A stretch of DNA of 64,000 nucleotides, taken from the NCBI RefSeq assembly GCF_011694515.1, contig NZ_CP050192.1, positions 4,355,064-4,419,063 on the forward strand, given 5' to 3'. Origin of the DNA: Mycobacterium sp. DL592. Lineage in GTDB: Bacteria; Actinomycetota; Actinomycetes; Mycobacteriales; Mycobacteriaceae. The position numbers and the translations under genes were made by a program. The stretch's first letter is position 1, and each line of letters starts with the position of its first letter. A model generated the notes under the pieces. The model saw only the letters and a program-made list of their open reading frames with translations. It made no database searches and was not told where the DNA came from. Positions 17,250 to 24,253 of this stretch are shown here, piece by piece.

Positions 17250-18562
17250 GGCTTGGCCTCCGCCGCGGCACGGGCGGCCGCCGGCAGGGCAGCCGCGATC
17301 CGGTCGAATGCGGCGTCGTCCAAAGCGGCTGAGACGAACCAGGTTTCGAAGGCACTCGGCGGCGCGTACACGCCACCGGCGAGCAAGGCGTGGAAGAACG
17401 CCGGGAAGTGCCAGGTCTCGCTGGCGCGCGCCGCGGCGAAGTCGGTGACCGGCTCGTCGGCGAAGAACACCGACAGGAAGTTGCCGGCCCGCGGGACCTG
17501 ATGGGTGACACCGGCTTCGGTGAGCGCCTCGGTGAGCAGGGTGGCCAGCCGGTCGGCGTTGGCATCCAGCTTGGCGTACACCTCGTCGTCGGCATGCCTC
17601 AGCGTGGCCAGCCCGGCGGCCACTGCGACCGGGTTCCCCGACAGCGTGCCTGCCTGATAGACCGGGCCCAGCGGCGCCAGCCGTTCCATCACATCGCGGC
17701 GACCGCCGAACGCCGCGGCGGGCAGCCCGCCGCTCATGACCTTGCCGAAGGTGAACAGGTCGGCGTCGACGGGATCGATTCCGTACCAACCACTTCGGCT
17801 CATCCGGAAGCCGGTCATCACCTCGTCGACGATCAGTAACGCCCCGTATTGAGCGGTGATGCGACGCAGCGCGGCGTTGTAGCCCGGCAGCGGTGCGACC
17901 GCGCCCATATTGCCCGGGCATGCCTCGGTGATCACCGCGGCGATGGTGTCGCCGAACTTGGCGAACGACTCTTCGACGGCGGCAATATCGTTGTAGGGCA
18001 ACACGATGGTGTCCGCAGCGGTGGCACCGGTGACACCGGGCGAGGACGGCAGGCCCAGCGTGGCGACCCCGGAGCCGGCGTCGGCCAGCAGTGCATCAAC
18101 GTGGCCGTGATAGCAGCCGGAGAACTTGATCACCTTCGCGCGGCCGGTGAAGCCGCGGGCCAGGCGCACCGCACTCATGGTGGCCTCGGTGCCGGAGTTG
18201 ACCAGCCGCACCCGCTCCACCGGCGCCACCCGGGCGATGATCTCGGCGGCCAGGTCCGTCTCCCCCGGCGTGGGGGCACCGAACGACAAGCCGTTGGCCG
18301 CCGCGCGCTGCACCGCCTCGACGACGGCGGGGTGCGCGTGACCGAGGATCATCGGGCCCCACGAGCACACCAGGTCGACGTACCGGTTGCCGTCGGCGTC
18401 GGTCAGCCAGTAGCCCTTGGCCGAGGTGATGTACCGCGGGGTGCCGCCCACGGAGTTGAACGCCCGCACCGGGGAGTTGACCCCGCCGGGGATCACCGCG
18501 CAGGCCTCGGCGAACAACCTCGCCGACGCGGCGGTCGGCGCGGCCTGGTCCGTACTGCTCAT
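17246..18562 (-). CDS. hemL: Glutamate-1-semialdehyde 2,1-aminomutase
   Basis: This 438-residue class III PLP aminotransferase has the cofactor lysine in [18 protein letters not shown], a preceding [12 protein letters not shown] aspartate motif and the [11 protein letters not shown]-terminal signature. It converts glutamate-1-semialdehyde to 5-aminolevulinate in the C5 haem pathway, after HemA. The ATG at 18562 matches the conserved MSSTDQA start; upstream sequence is not conserved. It is the first gene of the operon leading into cytochrome c maturation, coupling haem supply to its use. Confidence 0.96.
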   Translation of the reverse strand: MSSTDQAAPTAASARLFAEACAVIPGGVNSPVRAFNSVGGTPRYITSAKGYWLTDADGNRYVDLVCSWGPMILGHAHPAVVEAVQRAAANGLSFGAPTPGETDLAAEIIARVAPVERVRLVNSGTEATMSAVRLARGFTGRAKVIKFSGCYHGHVDALLADAGSGVATLGLPSSPGVTGATAADTIVLPYNDIAAVEESFAKFGDTIAAVITEACPGNMGAVAPLPGYNAALRRITAQYGALLIVDEVMTGFRMSRSGWYGIDPVDADLFTFGKVMSGGLPAAAFGGRRDVMERLAPLGPVYQAGTLSGNPVAVAAGLATLRHADDEVYAKLDANADRLATLLTEALTEAGVTHQVPRAGNFLSVFFADEPVTDFAAARASETWHFPAFFHALLAGGVYAPPSAFETWFVSAALDDAAFDRIAAALPAAARAAAEAKP

Positions 18563-18631
18563 GGCCACCAGTGTCCCAGCCGCGGCGGGGCGGTCAACTA
18601 CAGGGTGTAGCAGCCGGGGCAACCGGCCCGC

Positions 18632-19216
18632 TCACGCCAGACCGGCTACCAACAGGTCGAGCAGATGCTCGAAGCTGGCGGCCGGGTTCGGGGTCTGACC
18701 GATCCTGGCGATCTCGATGGTGACGGCGCCGTGCACCGCGCTCCAGACGGACTGGGCGGATTCGGTCGGGTTAACGGCGGCGGCCTCGGTGGCAAACGCG
18801 CGGACCAGATCCACCAGGACGGCGAAGACGGGCTGGCCGTGCGCCGCTGCCGGCGTGTTCTGGCCCTCCAGTGGGCTTCCGTTCGAGAAGATCAGCCCGT
18901 ACCGGGCGGGGTGGGCCAGCGCGTACGTGCGGTAGTTGCGGCAGGCTTGGCGGAACCTCTCGACGGGATCACCGTCGCGCGTTTCGATGGCCACGTCCAG
19001 GTCGTCGAGTGTCCGCATCGCCAGCGCGGCGAGCAGGGCCTCCTTGTTGGCGAACCTGTTGTAGACACTCATGGGCGCGACTGCGGCTTCGCGGGCGACG
19101 GCCCGGATCGTCACACCTGCCGTTCCGTCGCGGTCCAGCACGGTCTCGGCCGCGTGTAGCACCGCGGCCGAGACCTGTTCGCTGCTGGTGCGGCGACGTC
19201 GCGGTGACGTCGTCAT
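18632..19216 (-). CDS. TetR-family repressor, partner of the adjacent hydrolase
   Basis: The protein has 194 residues. The N-terminal helix-turn-helix runs about 15-60 (VTIRAVAREAAVAPMSVYNRFANKE), and a C-terminal all-helical ligand domain ends LEHLLDLLVAGLA. The ATG at 19216 overlaps the hydrolase stop by four bases, so the repressor is the second gene of a two-gene operon. A 16-bp perfect palindrome just upstream of the operon (20041-20056) is the obvious candidate operator. The ligand is unknown. Confidence 0.87.
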   Translation of the reverse strand: MTTSPRRRRTSSEQVSAAVLHAAETVLDRDGTAGVTIRAVAREAAVAPMSVYNRFANKEALLAALAMRTLDDLDVAIETRDGDPVERFRQACRNYRTYALAHPARYGLIFSNGSPLEGQNTPAAAHGQPVFAVLVDLVRAFATEAAAVNPTESAQSVWSAVHGAVTIEIARIGQTPNPAASFEHLLDLLVAGLA

Positions 19217-20013
19217 GACCGACCGGCGGCACCTCGGTCGGCCAGCCAGGTCAGGGCGGTGTCGGCGACGTCGCGCCAACCCTGATCGATGGTCAGTGAG
19301 TGACCGCGCCCGTCGAACTCGTGGAAATCGGTGATCGCATCCGATTTCCGGTACAGCCCGTGGCTAGCTTTGGCGCTGACGTAGGGCACGGTGTGATCGG
19401 CCGTTCCCGCGGTGATCAACAGCGGTCCGCGATCACTCTTGGCGGTGTCCACCTTCGCGGGCGAGCTCGGAGCGAAGTTCGCGACCGCCGCCTGGAACAG
19501 CGGCTTTGCCGGCGACGGAATGGACCACTGCTCCCACAGCGCGTCCGATTCGGCGGGCGTGAGCGCGTTGCCGAATGCGTAGCGCCACTGCGCCTGGGTC
19601 AGCCCCTTGGCCCGGCCACGGTTGAGCGGATTACCCAGGACGGGGAAAGCCGAGCGCAACTGCGCGATCGGCAGCGGCTTGACGCCCTTGATGGGGGCGG
19701 GGTCGATGGCGATGGCAGCGGCGGCCTTGTTCTGTTCGAGCAACTTCTGGGCGATCAGACCGCCGAAGGAGTGACCGATCACCACCGGCGGGGTGTCGAA
19801 CTGGTCGAGGATCTTCGCGTAGTGGCCGGTCAGCTCGTCGATGCCGAATCCCGCTTGGTCAGAGGGGTTTTCGCGGGTAGCTGCCACGGTGGCATGTTCG
19901 CCCGGCCACCCCGGGGCGATCGCCTGGTAGCCCTGGGCGGCGAAGTGGTCGATCCACGGCTGCCAGGCGGAACTGGCGACCCACAGTCCGTGGATGAAGA
20001 CGACGTCGGTCAT
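19213..20013 (-). CDS. Alpha/beta hydrolase
   Basis: The protein has 266 residues. The nucleophile elbow VVIGHSFGGLIAQ carries the serine; ADHTVPY probably holds the acid, and DGRGHSLTID the catalytic histidine. The oxyanion region is FIHGLW. There is no signal peptide, so it should be cytoplasmic. A strong AGGAGG ribosome site is about eight bases upstream. Linkage to a TetR regulator and a promoter-proximal palindrome suggests induction by its substrate, probably an ester or related xenobiotic. Confidence 0.88.
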   Translation of the reverse strand: MTDVVFIHGLWVASSAWQPWIDHFAAQGYQAIAPGWPGEHATVAATRENPSDQAGFGIDELTGHYAKILDQFDTPPVVIGHSFGGLIAQKLLEQNKAAAAIAIDPAPIKGVKPLPIAQLRSAFPVLGNPLNRGRAKGLTQAQWRYAFGNALTPAESDALWEQWSIPSPAKPLFQAAVANFAPSSPAKVDTAKSDRGPLLITAGTADHTVPYVSAKASHGLYRKSDAITDFHEFDGRGHSLTIDQGWRDVADTALTWLADRGAAGRS

Positions 20014-20040
20014 GAGACGGTCCTCCTGTTAGGACTTCGC

Positions 20041-20056
20041 TGTTCCTTATGGAACA
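20041..20056. promoter_or_regulatory. Palindromic operator for the TetR/hydrolase operon
   Basis: TGTTCC-TTAT-GGAACA is a perfect inverted repeat 27 bp upstream of the hydrolase start. On the minus strand an AT-rich TTATATAACG, a likely -10 region, comes immediately before it, so a bound repressor would cover the transcription start. This placement is typical of TetR autoregulation. Confidence 0.6.
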
Positions 20057-20170
20057 ACGTTATATAAGCGTGCAATCGTCTGAACACATCCCGAGGGACG
20101 AGAAATTCCCGGGCCGACGTGGGCGTGGTCACAGCGCGTCACTCCCAGCAATAGTGCTGCCGGCTGCGCA

Positions 20171-20176
20171 TATCCT
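20171..20176 (+). promoter_or_regulatory. -10 element of a leaderless feo promoter
   Basis: TATCCT ends six bases before the GTG at 20183, so the feoA transcript is predicted to be leaderless. No IdeR-type TTAGGTTAGGCTAACCTAA-like palindrome is visible between 20057 and 20182. Confidence 0.55.
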
Positions 20177-20182
20177 CTACCC

Positions 20183-20488
20183 GTGTCTTCCGTGTCCGAC
20201 CGCATGAGCCGACGCCAGCTGGCTTCGGGCTCACAGGTGGGCACCCCCGACACGACCACCCTGGCCGACCTCGACCGCGGCCAGCGCGCCACGGTCGTCG
20301 GCTACGGCGACGAGGTCGAAGCGAGCACCGCACGCCGATTCTTCGACCTCGGCATCGTCCCCGGCATCGAGGTCACCATGGTGCGCCGGGCACCCCTGCG
20401 CGACCCGGCGATCTTCCGGGTCGGCGACTACGAGATCGCCCTGCGGGCCACACAGTCGCGCTGCATCCACGTGAAACTGGTGCATTGA
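20183..20488 (+). CDS. feoA: FeoA, ferrous iron uptake accessory protein
   Basis: The protein has 101 residues. After a 20-residue polar extension comes the SH3-like FeoA core: TTLADLDRGQRATVVGY, the ARRFFDLGIVPGIEVTM signature and the terminal YEIALRATQSRCIHVKL. It is thought to bind and modulate FeoB. The GTG at 20183 fits a leaderless transcript; an ATG at 20204 is an alternative. Its stop overlaps the TTG of feoB (TTGA), so the two are translationally coupled. Confidence 0.92.
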   Translation: MSSVSDRMSRRQLASGSQVGTPDTTTLADLDRGQRATVVGYGDEVEASTARRFFDLGIVPGIEVTMVRRAPLRDPAIFRVGDYEIALRATQSRCIHVKLVH

Positions 20489-22437
20489 GCGGCCACCACC
20501 ACGGCGGTGGAACCGCCGAAGCCAACGTCGGGCTCACCCGCTTCGCCGTCGTCGGCAGCCCCAACTCGGGCAAGACCACCCTGTTCAACGCATTGACCGG
20601 ATTGCACGCCAAGACGGGCAACTATCCCGGGGTCACCGTGGCCCGCTTCGAGGGCCGGATGCGCCTGGACGACCAGCAGAGCGTCGTCGTCGAAGACCTG
20701 CCCGGCACCTACAGCCTCGACCCGATCAGCCCCGACGAGCAGATCGTCGTCGACGTCCTCGACACCGACCACCACAACACCCGCGTCGACGTCCCCGACG
20801 CCCTGCTGGTGTTGCTCAACGCCACCACGCTGCGCCGCTCGCTGGGACTGCTGGCCCAGTTGCTGCAGACCGGGCTGCCGGTGTGCGTGGTGCTGACATT
20901 CACCGACGACCTCGCACGACGGCGCGGCACGCTGGACGTCAACGCGCTGAGCCGGGCAATCGGCGTTCCGGTGATCCCGGTGGTGGCCGGGCACCGCGAC
21001 GGGGTGGAGGCGCTGCGGGCGACGATGACCGACCACCAGTCGTGGAGCACCCCGGTGGTGCTGCCGCCCACCGAGACCACCGAAGTGACGGCATGGGTGG
21101 ATTCGGTGCTGGGCGCCGCGGGCTACGAAGTCCCCGACCTCGACCACCGGACCCGGCGCATCGACGCGGTGCTGCTGCACCCGGTGGCCGGCACGCTGAT
21201 CTTCCTGCTGACCATGTTCGTCTTCTTTCAGACGATCTTCACCGTCGCCGCCCCACTGCAGGACTACGTCGCGCAGTTCTTCGGCTGGCTGGGCGACCAG
21301 GTGGCCAACCATGTTCACATCTCGTGGCTGTCGGCATTCCTGTCGCAGGCCATCATCGGCGGCGTGGGCAGCGTGCTGGTGTTCGTGCCCCAGATCGTGC
21401 TGCTGTTCGTCTTGATCGCGGTGCTGGAAGGCACCGGGTATCTGGCGCGCGCGGCGTTCCTGATGGACCGGGTGATGGCGCGAGCCGGGCTGGAGGGCCG
21501 CGCGTTCGTGGCCCTGCTGTCGTCGGTCGCGTGTGCCATCCCCGGAATCATGGCGACCCGCTCGCTGCCGTCGGCCAAGGATCGGTTGGCGACGATGATG
21601 GGCGCGCCGCTGATGACGTGCTCGGCGCGGCTTCCGGTGTACATCCTGCTGATCAGCATGCTGCTGAGCGCCGATGCGCGGGTCGGGCCGTTCAGTGCCC
21701 GTGGCGTGGTGATGTTCGCGCTGTACCTGCTGGGGGCGCTGGCGGCGATGACAGTGGCCGCGGTGTTCAAACGGTTCACCTCACGCGGCGGGGCATCGCT
21801 GCCGTTCTACATGGAGATGCCGCCCTACCAGGTGCCGCGGCTCAGAACCGTGGCCGCCGAGGTGTGGACGGCGGCCTCGGCGTTCCTGCGCAAGGTCTCC
21901 TCGATCATCCTGACCACCACCGTCGTGCTGTGGGTGCTGCTCAACCTGCCGCTGCGCCACGACGCCGAGATCTCGGCCGCCGGTATCGACACCTCCGATT
22001 CTGCAGCGGTGTCGGCCTACGTGCTGGATCACTCCTACGGCGCCTCGGTGGGCCGTGCGCTCGAGCCGGTGTTCAATCCGCTGGGCTTCGACTGGCGCAT
22101 CAACATCGGCGTGCTGTCCTCGCTGGCGGCGCGCGAGACGTTCGTCGCCACGCTCGGCCAGGTGGCCGCCGCGCAGGATCCCGAGCATCCCGCCGAATCC
22201 CTGCGCCAGATGCGGGTGCAGAGCGGCCCGTCACAGGGCCGGCTGCTGTTCGACGCGCCGACCATCGCCGCGCTGCTGGTGTTCTTCATGTTCGCGCTGC
22301 AGTGCATGTCGACGGTGGGTGTGCTGCGCCGCGAAACAGGTTCCTGGAAGTGGCCTGCCATCGCGTGGGCCTACATGTTCGCGCTGGCGTGGGTGCTGGC
22401 CTTCGCGGCGCGGTCGGTGGTGGCGGCGCTGTGGTGA
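20485..22437 (+). CDS. feoB: FeoB, ferrous iron transporter with GTPase domain
   Basis: The protein has 650 residues. The N-terminal G domain has G1 GSPNSGKT (24-31) and G3 DLPGTYSL, followed by a helical spacer and two Gate regions (VACAIPGIMATRSL and the later LAARETFVATLGQV) with about ten transmembrane helices. A His-rich start (SGHHHGG) may bind metal. It moves Fe2+ into the cell with GTP hydrolysis gating. The start is TTG at 20485, and it overlaps the NifU-like gene by GTGA. Confidence 0.95.
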   Translation: MSGHHHGGGTAEANVGLTRFAVVGSPNSGKTTLFNALTGLHAKTGNYPGVTVARFEGRMRLDDQQSVVVEDLPGTYSLDPISPDEQIVVDVLDTDHHNTRVDVPDALLVLLNATTLRRSLGLLAQLLQTGLPVCVVLTFTDDLARRRGTLDVNALSRAIGVPVIPVVAGHRDGVEALRATMTDHQSWSTPVVLPPTETTEVTAWVDSVLGAAGYEVPDLDHRTRRIDAVLLHPVAGTLIFLLTMFVFFQTIFTVAAPLQDYVAQFFGWLGDQVANHVHISWLSAFLSQAIIGGVGSVLVFVPQIVLLFVLIAVLEGTGYLARAAFLMDRVMARAGLEGRAFVALLSSVACAIPGIMATRSLPSAKDRLATMMGAPLMTCSARLPVYILLISMLLSADARVGPFSARGVVMFALYLLGALAAMTVAAVFKRFTSRGGASLPFYMEMPPYQVPRLRTVAAEVWTAASAFLRKVSSIILTTTVVLWVLLNLPLRHDAEISAAGIDTSDSAAVSAYVLDHSYGASVGRALEPVFNPLGFDWRINIGVLSSLAARETFVATLGQVAAAQDPEHPAESLRQMRVQSGPSQGRLLFDAPTIAALLVFFMFALQCMSTVGVLRRETGSWKWPAIAWAYMFALAWVLAFAARSVVAALW

Positions 22438-22967
22438 TCGCGCTGCACGCCGAGCGGGTGACCGGCGAACCGCAGGCGGTGCGCTGGGTGGTCGGTACCG
22501 ACGGTGTCCCCCCGGGCCGGGTGGTCGCTGCCCCGGGTGAGCTGGGCCGGCTGTTCACCGACGGCACTGTGACCGGCGGGCTGGTGGAGCACACCGCGGT
22601 GTGGCTGTGGCTGCGCGACGGGCTGTCATGGCGCGAGCACGGCCCGGCGGTGTCGGCGGCGTTGCGGGATGCGCTGGTGCACCCGCACGGGTGGGTGGTG
22701 GAGCCGGCGCCCGGGGAGATCCTGGAGCGGGTGACTGCGGATCTGCTGGACGGGTCGGTGGGTGACTTCGTGCGCTCGCACGGCGGTTCGGTGACGGCTG
22801 AACGGGCCGGCGACGCGGTGACGATTGCGCTCGGCGGGGCCTGCCAGAACTGTGCGGCGGCCGAGCACACGCTGCGTGCGCGTCTGGTCGGCGAACTACA
22901 GCGCCGCTGCCCGCAACTGGTCGAGCTGGAATCCCGCGACGGGCGGCTGACGCTGGCCCTCGGCTGA
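22434..22967 (+). CDS. NifU C-terminal-domain protein in the feo operon
   Basis: The protein has 177 residues from the GTG at 22434, which overlaps feoB by four bases. The last 75 residues resemble the NifU/Nfu scaffold domain, with the CxxC pair in LGGACQNCAAAEHTLRARL. The first 100 residues (Trp/Val-rich, LHAERVTGEPQAVRWV) are not recognised. Nfu-type proteins hold and deliver Fe-S clusters. Here it occupies the place of FeoC, the small winged-helix protein found in enterobacterial feo operons. It may hand incoming iron to clusters or sense it. Confidence 0.8.
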   Translation: MIALHAERVTGEPQAVRWVVGTDGVPPGRVVAAPGELGRLFTDGTVTGGLVEHTAVWLWLRDGLSWREHGPAVSAALRDALVHPHGWVVEPAPGEILERVTADLLDGSVGDFVRSHGGSVTAERAGDAVTIALGGACQNCAAAEHTLRARLVGELQRRCPQLVELESRDGRLTLALG

Positions 22968-23028
22968 ATCGAGTCTGCGCACAGATCGTGTTCTTCGGCC
23001 CGAATGGCGATCTGTGAGCAGAACCGAT
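22968..23028. repeat. 61-nt double-palindrome element, copy 2 (probable bidirectional terminator)
   Basis: Arms of 21 nt (22968-22988 and 23008-23028) pair with two mismatches around a 19-nt loop. The outer arm begins ATCGAGTCTGCGC, nearly the same as the copy at 10772. The loop carries its own palindrome, TTCGG-C-CCGAA (22993-23003 region). It begins at the base after the NifU-like stop and ends six bases before the stop of the convergent reductase gene. Confidence 0.75.
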
Positions 23029-23034
23029 CCGGGT

Positions 23035-23430
23035 TCAGGCCGGGACGAGGCTGAACACCGGGTGATCGGCCGGGTCGGGCAGCTTCGCGAAGTAGCCGTC
23101 GACCGTCTTGCCCGCTTTGACACGGTAGGCCTTCAGGATCGGGTCACGTTGTGCCACCGGCACTTCCGCAGCGCGGTACGGGGTGGCGCCGGACTTGGTG
23201 GTGAGGGTGACGGTTGGGTTGGCCCGCACGTTCTTCACCCACTGCGACTCACCGCGGGTGGACACCAGATAGCGGGTACCGTCCACCTCGACGGTGATCA
23301 CCGGAATCGTTTGCACGGCTCCACTGTTGCGGGCGGTCAGGGTCAGGCTCTCGGTCCCGAACATGCCGGTCGCCATAGCGATCTTGTTGAACACGCGCGT
23401 GGTGAACCATGAGGACTTGAGATAGGCCAT
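23035..23430 (-). CDS. Deazaflavin (F420)-dependent nitroreductase/quinone reductase family protein
   Basis: This 131-residue single-domain protein has the split-barrel fold of the Ddn/DUF385 family: GTESLTLTARNSGAVQTIPVI, then YLVSTRGESQWVKNVRANP. That is the usual strand-loop arrangement that contacts the F420 phosphate and ring. The ATG at 23430 begins the conserved region; longer in-frame extensions overlap the divergent gene. It probably reduces quinone-like substrates with reduced F420. It is divergent from a paralogue only 22 bp away. Confidence 0.83.
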   Translation of the reverse strand: MAYLKSSWFTTRVFNKIAMATGMFGTESLTLTARNSGAVQTIPVITVEVDGTRYLVSTRGESQWVKNVRANPTVTLTTKSGATPYRAAEVPVAQRDPILKAYRVKAGKTVDGYFAKLPDPADHPVFSLVPA

Positions 23431-23452
23431 AGGTTGCGAGTGTGATGGGCAG

Positions 23453-23833
23453 ATGCAACTACCGCAATGGTTGGCCCGATTCAACAGGCACGTGACCAAC
23501 CCGGTGCAGCGACTGTGGGCGGGATTCGTGCCGACAATGGGCATTCTCGAGCACGTCGGCCGCAAATCAGGCCGGTCGTTCCGCACCCCGCTGATGGTGT
23601 TCACCACCGACGAGGGGGTGGCCGTTCTGCTGACGTACGGCCCGGACCGGGATTGGCTGAAGAACATCACCGCCGCCGGAGGCGGCCGGCTCAAACGCTA
23701 CGGGCGGACCTTCGCCGTCTCCGATCCGCGAGTGACGACCAAAGCTGAAGCAGCCCAGCATGTTTCGGTGCTGTGGCGACCGATCTTCGCGGCACTACCG
23801 TTCGAGAACGCGGTCCTGCTCCGCAGGGGCTGA
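23453..23833 (+). CDS. Second Ddn-like nitroreductase family protein
   Basis: The protein has 126 residues and the DUF385 pattern: ILEHVGRKSGRSFRTPLMVF, VLLTYGPDRDWLKNITAAGG and a C-terminal hydrophobic region. GRKSG and the WLKN segment are the cofactor-contact motifs of the family. It is divergently transcribed from the reductase at 23035, and its 3' end overlaps the convergent membrane-protein gene by 39 bases. F420 use is predicted from the family and not demonstrated. Confidence 0.83.
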   Translation: MQLPQWLARFNRHVTNPVQRLWAGFVPTMGILEHVGRKSGRSFRTPLMVFTTDEGVAVLLTYGPDRDWLKNITAAGGGRLKRYGRTFAVSDPRVTTKAEAAQHVSVLWRPIFAALPFENAVLLRRG

Positions 23834-24253
23834 GACCGCGGGCAGTCGGCGCTTCAGCTTCGCGACGCGCAGCAGCTGAATGGTCAAGTTGGTGCCCGCC
23901 AGCATCGGGACCAGCCCGATGAAGGTCCGGATGGACGGCTGACGACCGTGCAACTGTTCGAGGCTGCCGAAAACATAGATGCATCCGACGGAGATGATCG
24001 CGGCGGGAATGCAGAACGCCAGAAAGGACCGGCGATCGTCGATGATCTGCGTGGCGTAAGCCAGTTCGTCGGCCGACATCGGCTCTTTCTTGCGAACCTT
24101 GCCCAGCACCATGGTGGCGCTGCCCACCTCCTCGCTCAACGGGGTGGGCGCGCGCCGCAGCAGGCGCTGCACCAACACGAACGCGCACGCGGAGAACAAG
24201 AAGATCGCGGCGTACGAGAACAGCGTCAGAACACCCCACAGGCTCTGCGTCAT
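23795..24253 (-). CDS. Conserved membrane protein at the end of the mmpS-mmpL operon
   Basis: The protein has 152 residues. A transmembrane helix lies at about 8-30 ([20 protein letters not shown]), then a cytoplasmic segment with [22 protein letters not shown], then two more helices near 77-98 and 110-128, and a basic C-terminus. I do not recognise a named family. It overlaps mmpL by ATGA, so it is translated with the transporter and may be an accessory subunit. Its 3' end runs 39 bases into the convergent reductase gene. Confidence 0.7.
   Translation of the reverse strand: MTQSLWGVLTLFSYAAIFLFSACAFVLVQRLLRRAPTPLSEEVGSATMVLGKVRKKEPMSADELAYATQIIDDRRSFLAFCIPAAIISVGCIYVFGSLEQLHGRQPSIRTFIGLVPMLAGTNLTIQLLRVAKLKRRLPAVSAPAEQDRVLER

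Noticed and set aside
20057..20182. IdeR/Fur box upstream of feoA
   Set aside because: I looked for the TTAGGTTAGGCTAACCTAA-type palindrome and found no acceptable match.
20883..22967. 694-codon frame covering feoB and the NifU-like gene
   Set aside because: Only its last 177 codons are real (the NifU-like gene from 22434); the part over feoB is a +1 shadow.
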